Of a stretch of 64,000 nt of DNA, positions 47,456-58,595 are shown piece after piece; the first letter of the stretch is position 1; every line of letters starts with the position of its first letter. A program made the translations under genes and the position numbers. The notes beneath the pieces were generated by a model that saw nothing but the letters and a program-made list of their open reading frames with translations, was not told the DNA's origin and searched no databases. Origin of the DNA: Theocolax elegans (Eukaryota > Arthropoda > Insecta > Hymenoptera > Cerocephalidae); NCBI GenBank assembly GCA_026168455.1, contig CM047428.1, positions 87,066,594 to 87,130,593 of the forward strand. The letters run 5' to 3'.

Positions 47456-49898
47456 TTTTATATAAAATTTAAAAAAAGCATTCGACGAAAAGTCGCGGTC
47501 GAATACTTGCCCACTTCCGACTTATATTACGCATATACCGGTATATAGTTTAACAATGGCCTTCGATACGATATTCATAAATACAAGGATCATTCCATTA
47601 GACCAAACCGTAAATTTAAAGAAAGATTAATATTTTTAACTGTATGAATTAAATATCTTACCCTGTTACCGTGATAATTAAACAAAAAAATGACACGCAC
47701 TCGCTATACCTTTAAGTGGGTTAGATCGTTAAGCACATTTTCTATATACCTATTAAACGAATTATAGAGAAAGTCCACCTTTCAACAGCTTCGAGGTATA
47801 GGCATATTGGAAAATAATTTTAAACTAATATAGGATATATATCCATTTATTAATATTCATAGCACTTGTTTTATATTATACAGATGTATATGGACATTGC
47901 CTTCTTTTTCTCTCTCTTTTTTTCCGTTTACATTTACCGTTCAATTAACGCGTAAGTAGCGCACAAATATTCCTAAACGTCCGTTTAATTGAGTGATAAA
48001 ACGGCTAAGTGCCGACAATTTACCCGGCAATCTTAAAGGTATATATATATCCGTAACACGTATTTTTAGACCGTCAATTTTGTAATTTATCTATTTATTG
48101 TTCACCTGGATGAATAATATACTGTGCTGTAGTTTAAACCATTTTTCGGATACTTTTTGCTCATGCAATTAGTATGTTTTATTAAAAAAACACGGCACGT
48201 CAATCATTCGGTTTTTATAACAGGGTTCGAACAATAATATTCAATAAACGAAATTAGTTTGCCAAATTTTCTTACGATGTATCGACACATATACATATTT
48301 TCATTTCTGCTTGGGGGATAACATTTTATTTTTTACGGTTTTCCCAATTCAAATTCCATTAAGTATACTTGAGTAAATGAAATTATTGGAATGATTATTG
48401 TTAAAAAAAAAGGTGAGAAATAACGTTTGAAACGAAAAGTTGTTTGTGCATATAGTACGCACATTATACGAGGATAAATTGATTTTACCGCAAACAAAAC
48501 GCATTTAAAGACAATTAATCATTTAACGCGTCAACTACGTTCACGGCATATTTGTGCGTTACGTTACAATTCCCTTTTCTCTTTCTCTCTCTCTCTTCAA
48601 CATTCGAGATTACATTTCGGATAAGCGCGCGATTTAAATAAATCAGTGCACGCGTATATATATATATATATATACATATGTATATATATACTTATATACT
48701 TCAAAATTGAACGATAAACGTCACGTTGTTAATATATTTTGTTAGATTGAACAAAAAAAACGAAGAATAAATTATTCTTTTTGTCTGTTTGTTTTTTTAT
48801 AATAAGAAATGATCTATTACTTCCATTGATTTGATACACGCATATACACTCGCACACGCACATGGCAGACTGATCGAGGTATGTACATACAACGGAAATA
48901 TTGTCCTAACCTTCTTTTTTTTCTCTCTTTCTCTCCTCGTTACGTAAGCAAATTAAACGGTATGTAAGGCTATTAGTTACACGAATTTAGACGCAGTCGA
49001 GAAAGAAAAAAAAGGACCGTTCGAATTGAATTTAAGTCGATTGCATAAAATAAAAGGTATGTATCGGGGAGAGAAAAAAAGGAGTTTAATGTTATAATTG
49101 TATTAGTTGGGTCGACCGATCCGATTGCTCTAATGATTCATCGCTTTATTAGGTATAGCTATATGTATATATACTCATTTTTTATTTTTCTTTATTAAAC
49201 CAGTAATATATAAAGAATTACTAAGGTGAACAGATAAGAATTTTTTTCAGACAAAATCTCGCTTTACTGTCTAACATTTAGATAATTATTTTCTAATACG
49301 TGGGCAATCATTTTCTTCTAAGTAGACTGATAAATTACTCAAAAATCTTACATGTCTTCCCCGATAAAAATAAACTATACAAAAAAGTGTGAAAATTTGT
49401 TGGTACTCAACGGACACACATATTTTTGACACATATGCATTTCTTCAAATGTTTTTTTTTCAAAATTTATTCGAAACAATTTAGTAGAGATATGTTAATA
49501 TTTCTTGTTAGATTAAATTATCGGTAAATAGTGATTTCAAACGTGTTCCAGTTTAACACGAAAATGTAGTAATTTTTATGAAATTATTGTATATTTTTAA
49601 AAAGATTAAAATTCAATAATATTTGACAACATATAAATATCTTTTGGGTATAATATTGATACTGCAACACAGCTATTTTGTTTATTTAACGTTTAGGTAT
49701 AATTTTAGATAGTAAGTAATACCTATTTACTTTTAAACATCGATTGTCTCGACATTCCCATACACGAGAGATTTCGTATTTTGGAGTATAGGTAATTATC
49801 GTTCGAACGTTTTAAGAGACCGTGCGATTGTTCGGAGTGATGAGAGGTACCGCTTTATTATTCCGGGTGATATACGAATATAAATATGCGTGAGTATA
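47456..49898. other. AT-rich intergenic DNA
   Basis: No supported gene. (TA)n near 48656-48674 and pyrimidine tracts near 48576-48596 and 48913-48935. Confidence 0.5.
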
Positions 49899-50391
49899 CG
49901 AGAGAGAGAGAGAGAGAGAGAGAGATAAATAGGCGAGGAAAGGAGGCAGGGTGGGCGACGAGGCGCGATCGCTTGAGCGAGAAAGAGAGCGAGAGCGGTG
50001 CGGGGCACTTATGTAAACGAGGAAGTGTCAAGGTTGCAAGGCCATCGAGGAGAGTTTGTAGTAGCGTCGAAGGCTACCGAGTGAGAGCAGCCTATATACC
50101 TCGCACAGTGCACCAGAGGCGGCGGGAACGTTGCACCGTCCTCTCCGTCCTCTCCGTCCTCTCCTCCGCCGCGCTGATCTGGGAGGGTTCGGTCCAACAG
50201 AGCGAGAGAGCGAGAGAGAGAGAGAGAGTGAGAGGGGGAGAAAGGACAAGCGTGTGCGCTACAGACAATGTGTTTGGTCTCACCGAATGTGGTATTGTAG
50301 AGACAGCCAGGTAACAACAACTCCCTCCAGTACTCGGTGGGTCTCTCGGTGTACCTTCGGGCCTCGGGGTGTGGCGGGGGATTCTTACGGA
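49899..50391. promoter_or_regulatory. GC-rich upstream region of a cuticular gene, with (GA)n runs
   Basis: (GA)n runs at about 49899-49924 and 50202-50228 and a CTCTCCGTC repeat near 50140-50165. Open frames on both strands are artefacts of these repeats. A TATA-like CTATATAC occurs at 50092. GAGA-rich upstream DNA suits GAGA-factor-type regulation, but that is inference. Confidence 0.4.
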
Positions 50392-50399
50392 CTTATAAA
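50392..50399 (+). promoter_or_regulatory. Candidate TATA box of the 50.6 kb cuticular gene
   Basis: CTTATAAAT at about 50391-50399. Transcription would start near 50420 (GTTCACC), giving a 5' UTR of about 180 bases that includes the (CT)n run at 50519-50549. Confidence 0.4.
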
Positions 50400-50514
50400 T
50401 GAGACTCCCTCCGTTCACCGGGTACACACGGAAAGAGTTAACCGCCTCGGTCGGCCGGAGCTCGATACCTCGCGAGGAGACCGACACGATCCCACCGACC
50501 AACGCTTAACCGCA

Positions 50515-50552
<38 letters not shown>

Positions 50553-50601
50553 AACGTTCCGAATCTTCGGATTGACTACTTACGATCACACGACGAGCAT
50601 C

Positions 50602-52124
50602 ATGATCAACGCGTTGGTGAGTCTTCTTGCATTATTTTACCTTCCACCCGTGCGAGTTCGGTGATACTCTTTCGATCCCTTCCAAATGTATCCAGATTTA
50701 TATATATATATATACACGTATATATATACGTACCTACATGCATACTGGAGCGTTGTGTGCATTGCCGTACGTTGGATCGCCACGGATATATACGCGTGTA
50801 GGTGTGTGCACCGGGATTTTCGAACAAAGGAAAGTGAAAGGTTAAGACACATAGTTAGTGCGAGACACATTTTTGATGAAGCAGGTCAACCGGCCGCGCC
50901 CGACCTCGCGACTACACCTCTCTCTCCCTCTGCACACATGCATCCGTATAACTCTACTTTTCCTATGGGACCCTATACCATAGATACCTTATTACGCCAA
51001 TCGCTCCAACGTGCTCTCGTTCCAATTCATCGAATTGACAATTATTTTACTTTTTACTTTTTGTAATGGTCATTTACATTTACTTTTCATTTTTACCATC
51101 TTTCACTATCTATACTTTATCGAATTGTCCTTACTTATTATTTTTTTACTCACAATCAATGTTCCCTACATCAATGAATGCATACACACAGGGTAATAGA
51201 CACACACAATCCAATAATAACTCGATAAATATTTCGTTTCCAGGTATTCGTATCGTGCTTAGTGGCGGTGAGCCAGGCACAGTACCCAGGCGCGCCCGGT
51301 GGTTACCCCGGTGTCCCCGGGGCTCAGTACGCCGTTGCACCCCCAGCTCCGACCGGCCAGGACGGTACCGTCGTCGACACCCCCGAGGTCAGCCAGGCCA
51401 AGGCTGCCCACTTCGCCGAGTTCGCCCGAGCAGCCGCGAGAGCTGCCGAGGCTCAAGACCGCGATGCCTCCGCCTACGGAGCCCAGTACCCCGGTGCACC
51501 CAGTGCCGGTCCCACCTTCGGGTACTCCGGGCAACCGATCCCAGCGGCCGCCGGTTCACCGTTCGCGCGTGCCACCTACTCGCCACAGCCGCAACCCTCG
51601 CCGATTCACCAGTACCAGCCACAGCCCGCTTCTCCGGCGTACCACCAACAGGCCCACTTTGCCCCGGAACCAAAGAGCTACCAAGTACCAGCTGGTGCCA
51701 AGGCTCCCTTCGTCCCGGCTCCACTCGCCGAAGATGGTACCGTTCTCGATACCCCCGAGGTAGCCGCCCTCAAGGCCACCAGGCTCCAGGAGCTCGCTGA
51801 CGCCGAAGCCAGGGCTTACAAGTTCTCTGGACCCGATGACTACTCCTCGGGACACGGTACGCGAACCTCATTCTACTCTGCGTCGTTTGACACTCGAAAC
51901 ACGCGTTAAACAAACCGATTGAATTTCCAGATCAGTACCAAGGTGGACGTCAACCCAGCCCGTACCAGGGTGCCGGTGGCATCCCTCGACCAGCCTACCC
52001 CGGAGCACCCCAAGGTTTCGCGGGTAGTGCACGAGCCTACCAGCCATCGATCTACCAACACCAACCCCAAGCGTATCAACCGCAACCCCAAGCGTATCAA
52101 CACCAACAGCCCCAATACCAATAA
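50602..52124 (+). CDS. Cuticular protein, Ala/Pro/Gln/Tyr-rich with two DTPEV motifs, 3 exons
   Basis: Secreted exoskeleton protein. Exons are 50602-50616 (MINAL), 51244-51856 and 51931-52124; phases 0 and 1 agree; total 273 residues. Residues 1-17 ([17 protein letters not shown]) are a signal peptide split by intron 1, as in other insect cuticular genes. Exon 2 starts with a [10 protein letters not shown] repeat and has the motif [20 protein letters not shown] at about 44-63. A long Pro/Gln/Tyr-rich stretch follows, then a second motif ([20 protein letters not shown]) at about 168-187. Exon 3 is low complexity, with [17 protein letters not shown] repeats, and ends in PQYQ. No R&R domain. The exons are far more GC-rich than their flanks. 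AATAAA at 52271 serves as poly(A) signal. Confidence 0.9.
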
Positions 52125-52270
52125 GTAGTCCCAAGGTGGATCAATCAATCCTAGAGGTAACAGTTTACCAACGACACTGGTCACTCTACGGAAGAAAGGC
52201 TAGGCGATCTCAGCGTGAATATTCCACGTCCCTTACCATTGCGTTAAATCTGTACATAATTTAGGCCGAT

Positions 52271-52276
52271 AATAAA
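52271..52276 (+). terminator. Poly(A) signal of the 50.6 kb cuticular gene
   Basis: AATAAA 147 bases after the stop codon, followed by a T-rich stretch. Confidence 0.6.
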
Positions 52277-52973
52277 TTTTTTCTACAAATGTCTCCATTA
52301 ATCGTCTATCCTTACCCGTGATAATCACTTTGCTCTTTATTATTATTACAGTATTTATTTAATTACTTTTGTTTATTTTTTTTATTAACTAACAATTGTT
52401 CTACGCAATTTCAAGGGTAGTATTGCATACGTCAAGGGCACGAGAAAGTCGACGAGTGATTGAGCTAGTTTTGCGTATCTGCAATTATTCTGATTAATAT
52501 CCAAAATATCAATTAACGATCGATTTAACATTTTCTTATTTATTTCTTCATTACCGTACATTGTGCAGAATTAATGGTGATAGCGGCTACGAGGCGACCT
52601 CTATATTTTCGAAAGTGAATTAGGGTTCATTTTTTAATGGTTAATAGCAAAAGCGCCACCTATTGGTAAGTACTCGCGCGAGTAAACGATTATACTTAAC
52701 CAACAAATGAAAACTTAAATATATTGGTAAAGAAATTGATCAAAATATTGTCCTTAAAACTATTCTATATTAAATCCGATTAAAATTAATTTGAAACTTC
52801 AATCTGCCTTACTCAGGTTATCTAATCGGGCTGTGTCATCAGCGGTTGTAATACAAGTTAATCAATCCTATTCTTCATTTTGAATATTTTTTATAATTCG
52901 TCGTTATTGGTTTTAATCGATCATGTTGGTTATAATTTGGTAGTACCCGGTTAGAAAATTTAGTTAAGAGAAT
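52277..52973. other. AT-rich intergenic DNA
   Basis: Nothing recognised. Confidence 0.5.
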
Positions 52974-53077
52974 GTCGCGCTCAAATTACAGGGATCTGCA
53001 CCTTCTAACCTGAAAAATTTTCAAAAATTAATTCCTTTCAAGAAATAGCCATTTCCCGAGTTTGACATATCCTTTAG
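52974..53077. mobile_element. Internally deleted TTAA-type element
   Basis: TTAAGAGAATGTCGCGCTCA at the left and GAGTTTGACATATCCTTTAG at the right are inverted ends of the family seen at 9433 and 20465. The shared core AAATTACAGGGATCTGCACC follows the left end. At about 104 bases it is the shortest recognisable copy. Confidence 0.6.
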
Positions 53078-53110
53078 TCCAATTAAAATGTACCTTGATT
53101 TGAATTGATT

Positions 53111-53544
53111 TTAATGGAGTGTCTAAGCCAAGTTTTATCCTCCCTACCTTACCGACCTCGTAAATCACATAAAATTAATTATAATTAAAAAGGGAAGTTT
53201 ATTTACGTAAATTTAGGAGAATAGTACCCTTCCTTTATTCACAATCTATATGTCTTTGTAATTTGAAGCAAAAATATAGACTAATTTTCGAGAAAATCTT
53301 TACCAAAAATTTGGACATGCCTTTTAATTAGACGAGCGTATAACCTCAAATTGCACAAAATTATCGTAAAGTTTAGTAAGGGATTTCTCAAAAACCAATC
53401 TATATTTTGGCTTTAAATTTTAAAGGGGTCTGTTCTCAATTTACATAAATTATCGTCCTTTTTTAATTATAACTAATTTTTTTGTGACTTAAGGATGGTA
53501 ACGTAGGGATGGAGGATGAAACTTGACTTTGGTACCCCCTTTAG
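53111..53544. mobile_element. 434-bp foldback element with ~200-base arms
   Basis: Nearly the whole element is an imperfect palindrome. Outer arms share CAAGTTT.ATCCTCC, then CCTACCTTACC/CCTACGTTACC, then TTATAATTAAAAA. Inner arms share AAAATATAGA and GAGAAA-type words around a centre near 53325. Ends read TTAATGGAGT and ACCCCCTTTAG, so it may use TTAA-like targets as its neighbours do. No coding capacity. Confidence 0.65.
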
Positions 53545-54228
53545 GATAGTTTTATACCGCTGGGTAACCAACATAAAACTGAAATCAAAATACTTAAGTT
53601 TTTAAGAATATTTAATTTAGAGTTATTTCAGATAAGATAATCTATACGTGTTTATAAACATTTATATAATTTAATGTTGCCTTTTTACATTTATAATCTC
53701 ATATATACGAAAAATTCGCCAATTTAAAAAACGCAGTTATAAATAAGTATATTCTTACTAAAGTTTATAATTATATCTTTTTTAATACGAATATAAACTC
53801 CGACTTATTTTACTTATTTTGTAAATAATATAAAATAGTAATGACGATAAATATTGATATAGCTTTTTTGTAAAGCGCGCAAAATATTGTATAATCCCTT
53901 TAAATATACTGTTTTCATTGACTTATTACTGATTATGGAGATCAATACCGTTAATGTAACAATGGCAATGGTGAGATTATAAAAAATTCATAGTTTCTTT
54001 ATTGAAAAACTATTTAATTTTTAATTTGGATCATCTATAGTACACGACACACAATATATTTGACAAAATATTTTTACCAATTAATTCTGTTTATCATCAG
54101 CTCTATAGGTTCGTCGTTCTAGATTTTAAAATCACTGTTTTAGGAATTGTATAGAATGGTTACACAAATTTTTGGAATCAGTCAATAATGATCTATAGAG
54201 TATACAGTAAGGTAAATATTCTTCTGAT

Positions 54229-54458
54229 TTAAGAGGATGTCGTAGTCTATATACAAAACTACACGCTTACCAAAACTATTCTACTTTTCGTTATTTACTT
54301 ACAATTTGTTGATATTTACTCATTATTTATATCATTGCGTATTTTTTAATACATATCAAATGTGCGATGACAACAATAATTATGTAAACATCAAAAACAC
54401 ATTTAAATAACGAAAAATGCATTATAGAAATCTGTAATTAGCTTCTACATCCCCTTAA
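54229..54458. mobile_element. 230-bp TTAA-ended miniature element
   Basis: Begins TTAAGAGGATGTCGTAGTC and ends GCTTCTACATCCCCTTAA; the ends are inverted over about 13 bases with few mismatches. The interior is unlike the other copies, so it may be a separate subfamily sharing termini. Confidence 0.65.
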
Positions 54459-56604
54459 GTCCAACACAAACTGTTTTCGTTTCTTGTTACATAGAGGGCA
54501 TTGCTATAATATATCATGATCCAAAATATTAAATACAATTTGATTGACATGAACGCAAAAGAAAACAGTGCGTGACCTACTTTTTTAGGAGATTTCTAGT
54601 ACATTTTTCATATAGCAAAAGTATATTTTGAAATAAAAAAATTTAAATATCGTAAAATACTTCAAGATGGGTGGGGTCCGGTTTTTCGAAGGTTCATTCA
54701 AAATGTGTGCGATATTTCGAATTTTGAAAATCAGAATAACTTTTTTCGTTATTTCGAACCGAGAAAATAGTATGATCATTATTTCGAAAGTAATAAGATC
54801 GTCAGATATTTGGTATTAAGTGCAATATTTCGAATTCCAAATAGTAGATCAATAATTTTCTACATTATTGCCTGTTATCAAGTTGTTAATAGACAAATAT
54901 TATAAAAGTTATTTCTCTACACTTTAAAGTACTAATATTCGGAACAAATATATAAAAACCGAAGAATGCATTATTATCGAAATATTGATCTTTCTATTTC
55001 TCTTGATTCTAAATAATAAAAATGCATTTCTAATTTTTGAAATTCAAAACAACGCACACATTTAGAATGAGCTTTCGCCAAACTGGACTCCACCTACGAC
55101 AACTCATCTTTATCAAAATGTTATTCAAAATATTAAAAAGCTACTCGCGCGTTTCCTCGAAATTAAAAAAACCACAACGAAAAATCACTCATTACGATGT
55201 ATACACAGCTTTCTAAACGTATAGACCGCATATATATTATACATAAATATATAACTTGGTGCAATCAGCATTTCGTACGTTTAATTAATAAATTCTTTTT
55301 TATCGTCGTCTCTTTTAAAATTTTAATAAAAAAAATGATTAAATTAATTGCGTGTAAGGTATACATACCTCGTGTTGCCGCTTTGACTTTTTACAGCCGG
55401 TGCAGTGTATGCGTGTGCGTGTGCATGTGCGTGCGCGCGCGTGTGTGTGTGTGTGTGTGTGTATGTGATATGTATACGCATCCAAGTTGTATATTCGTTC
55501 CGGTAATTTCACTTTTTTTTCGTACCTGGAAATCTCCAATGGAATTTCATGATTTTATAACTTGCGAATTGTTTATATTTTTATGTATATATGTATACCC
55601 GAGAAACGTAACGGATCTATCGATCTTAATAATATTATTATTTATATCATCATCTTGGTATATTTTACAACTGAGAGTATCGAACGCATGTGAGTGTTCA
55701 TTTTTAATGTTATTTAAAACGAAATACATCTATTATACACTATATAGTTGTCTGTAAACACAAATTATAATTATCTCGATGATTTTGAATTATTCACAAT
55801 TAATGTACAACCTAGAAAATGTTGGTTAACTATTTGAAAGTCTTTGAAAAAGTAATACTGCGAATTCTGCACGACGATTTACCGGAAGTTTCGCTTGTTA
55901 CTTTACGGGAGCTTCTGACCGATAGAGAGCTGTTCAATACATTGATATTACATGAATCTCGAGAGACGAAAGCCGAAAGGCGGAGAGGGGCATTTGCATA
56001 TTATACGTACGTACGTATCATTGGCGCAGGTAGAATATATCAGGTACGACTCACGTACATTTTGGTATAGAATATCTATATTATTTAATTAAAATAAAAA
56101 TATATCTCAGAAATATTTAAAGCTTGAGACCTGCATTTCTTTTCAGTCACATCGAGAAAAATTCGAATTTTTCCCTTGGAAAATATTTTGATGTTCCAGA
56201 ATTAAGAACGACTATATATCATTCTAACTACAAAAAGTAACACTTTAATATTGCGGCGAAGCGTATAGTTTCTGCATAGTACATACTGACCTTCAATTGC
56301 TTTTGCCATCCTAAAGAAAATAAAAGGTCTTAGAAAAACTCTAATAGCTCACCACTCAATTGTCTTGCAATTTGATTTAGGATTCAAAGTATACATATTT
56401 AATCTTAAAGTAACATTTTTTTAACAATTTATTTAGCAGCATTCGTCAAATCAATCCTATTTTAGAAGAAATTATCAAAGAATAAATTTACGAAATCTCA
56501 TAAAAAGCTGGAATAGAAATCTTTAAGTTGAACCGTTTTTACATAATTATTTAAGTTTATGTATTAAACAAAAGTTTATGTATTAAACATAACTTTATTT
56601 ATTT
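54459..56604. other. AT-rich DNA with one doubtful frame
   Basis: A (TG)n/(CG) alternating tract at about 55405-55462. A frame at 55819-56070 starts MLVNYLKVFEKVILRILHDD and is helical and charged, but has no recognised domain and no clear splice partner. I leave it uncalled. Confidence 0.4.
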
Positions 56605-56863
56605 TTCTCCGAAAGCCAGATTATTACGTCTTTGGAACTCTCTTCCTAGTGTCATTAGGGATGATTTAAATTTAGTTTCGTTTAAAATTAAAAGTACGTA
56701 AGGAATATTGTTGCTTTTATTAATTATCAATAGTTTATTTTCAACTGTTAATTAATTTTATTACTTCATGCGATGACTGTTGCGCCACTATCATGATTTT
56801 GTTATATAAATTTTGTACAAGGGTCCTGTACCCGTTGATTTGATAATAAATAAATAAATAAAT
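56605..56863 (+). mobile_element. 3' end of a non-LTR retrotransposon
   Basis: The frame from 56605 reads SPKARLLRLWNSLPSVIRDD and continues to a stop near 56700. The WNSLP.xIR pattern is typical of the C-terminus of jockey/CR1-like reverse transcriptases. It is followed by a 3' UTR and a (TAAA)n tail (AATAAATAAATAAATAAATG) at 56844-56863. Only about 260 bases remain; severely 5'-truncated. Confidence 0.7.
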
Positions 56864-57069
56864 GAAAAGAATTTTTCTAAAATTGTCATTATCTCGAAAT
56901 TACCTTGACAGAAAGTTCCCAACGTTGAATCAGTGTTGGTACCAAACGCCCATTCCAATCCTTGATTCCCAATATTGAGAATCTACGATTAAAATAAAAT
57001 AAATCTCTTTACCGTACAAAGATAAATTATTTTAGTAAACAATTGTAATTTACGCATTATCAGTAGTTC

Positions 57070-57277
57070 TGTAAGATTATACAATGTTCATTATATATAT
57101 TTATACTTATAATTCAAATTTACGTCTATGGATGTCGCTTAATCACTGTATTTATATTCATGTGTTTATTTTTCGTTACGACAGTCAGTCGGCTTCAGCA
57201 CTTACGCCTGTAAACATCCTATTAATAAACGGATCTACAGTTACCAAAGTCTTCCTCTCCTCTACCTTAACCTAACA
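57070..57277 (+). repeat. 5' LTR of the copia element
   Basis: Starts TGTAAGATTATAC and ends CTTAACCTAACA, with the TG...CA ends expected of LTRs. 208 bases against 206 for the 3' LTR. Confidence 0.95.
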
Positions 57278-57291
57278 GGTTATGGGCCCAG
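57278..57291 (+). other. Primer-binding site (initiator-tRNA fragment type)
   Basis: GGTTATGGGCCCAG follows the 5' LTR directly. As in Drosophila copia, this is complementary to an internal (anticodon-arm) part of initiator tRNA-Met rather than to its 3' end, implying priming by a half-tRNA. Confidence 0.75.
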
Positions 57292-57398
57292 GCCACGTCG
57301 ACGTAAAGTAACGAACGTAAACGTAAGATCGACTAATCTAGTACATATAAGCGAACGCGCGTGTAGTAAAATAAAAGCGCAAGCTTCAAACGATAAAA

Positions 57399-58203
57399 AT
57401 GTCGGACAGCGGGTCATCGCATGCCACACGGCTTGAAATGCTATCTCGCAATAATTACGAAACATGGAAAATTCAGGCGGAAGCTCTCCTAATGAAGAAC
57501 GACTCTTGGTCGTACGTTTCAGTCGAAATACCACAGCCTCAAATTCCTGCAGGCGACGAACGCGCAATATCGCTAGCGGAAACGGAACTTAGAAAATGGA
57601 CACTAGCGGATCGCAAAGCGAAAGCAGATTTGGTTCTCTCTACTAAACCTTCTGACTTACACCAGGTACGAGGATGTGAAACTTCTCGCGATATTTGGTT
57701 AAAGCTTCGGTCCGTGTACGCGTCAAAAGAGCCGGCGCGCAAAGCAACCTTACTGAAAAGACTAACTCAGCAGAAAATGCGAGAAGAAGACGATCTCGAA
57801 AACCACCTTTCTCGTTTCTTCGACGCCGTGGATCGGTTACAAGGTATGGACGTCGAAATAAATGGCGAATTACTTTCAATCATGTTACTGTATAGCCTAC
57901 CCTCATCATTCGAGAATTTTCGATGTGCAATCGAATCTAGAGACAGTCTTCCAGACGCGGAATCGCTGAAAATAAAAATCATCGAAGAATATCATGCGCG
58001 GACAAAAGGATCCCGGAACCGAAAACAGCGCGTTACTTGTAAAAGGCAACAAGCGCTTTCCCACTTCGGATCGACTCGGACTATAACATAATCATGGTCG
58101 AACGGAGATCGACTCGGGAAACAACAAACAAAAGCCGAAATACAAGTGTGGATACTGTCACAAGAGAGGGCATAAAGAATCGGAGTGTTACACCAAGAAA
58201 TAG
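57399..58203 (+). pseudogene. Copia gag, frame broken near the zinc knuckle
   Basis: Capsid-like region from MSDSGSSHATRLEMLSRNNY, including NYETWKIQAEALL and a long helical region, open to about 58091. The CCHC zinc knuckle (C-x2-C-x4-H-x4-C, CGYCHKRGHKESEC) is present at about 58147-58188 but in another frame, then a stop at 58201. Gag would coat RNA in virus-like particles; this copy has lost continuity. Confidence 0.8.
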
Positions 58204-58595
58204 GCATACTCTCAGAAATCGCAAACGACGGAGAATGCCAACTACTGCTTCAATGCCGATAGTCTAGTTGGAACTGACAAAAACGAATTATGGTGCATCG
58301 ACAGTGGATGTACCTCACACTTATGCGGTAATCGCAGCAGCGTTCTCCGAGATTAAAGACTTGAACAGTGCAGTGCGTCTCGCGGACAATAGTTCCACCG
58401 AAGTTAAAGGAAATGGTGAAGTGATAATAAACACGAAGTCTAACGGCAAGTGACAGTATTATTCTCAAGAATACCTTATACGTTCCGGACATTCGTACAA
58501 ATTTAATCTCGGTATCAAAAATCGTCGATCAAGGTAACGATATAATATTCAATAAACACGGCGCGTTAATTAGAGACTCGAAAAGTAACACCATA
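58204..58595 (+). pseudogene. Copia protease region, broken
   Basis: The aspartic-protease motif is visible as LWCIDSGCTSHLCGN at about 58289-58333, with the D-S-G catalytic triplet. The following part is displaced to another frame (for example DLNSAVRLADNS at about 58360) and ends at a stop near 58453. At least two frame changes. Confidence 0.7.

Noticed and set aside
49886..50664. Several long overlapping frames on both strands
   Set aside because: They are produced by (GA)n/(CT)n repeats and GC-rich upstream DNA of the cuticular gene. No domain, and they conflict with each other.
51066..52184. Long Arg/Pro-rich and Gly/Val-rich frames on both strands
   Set aside because: Shadows of the GC-rich cuticular exons in other frames. 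The correct frame is fixed by the signal peptide, motifs and splice phases.
55819..56070. 83-residue frame
   Set aside because: Charged and helical, but no recognised family, no splice partner and surrounding sequence of intergenic character.
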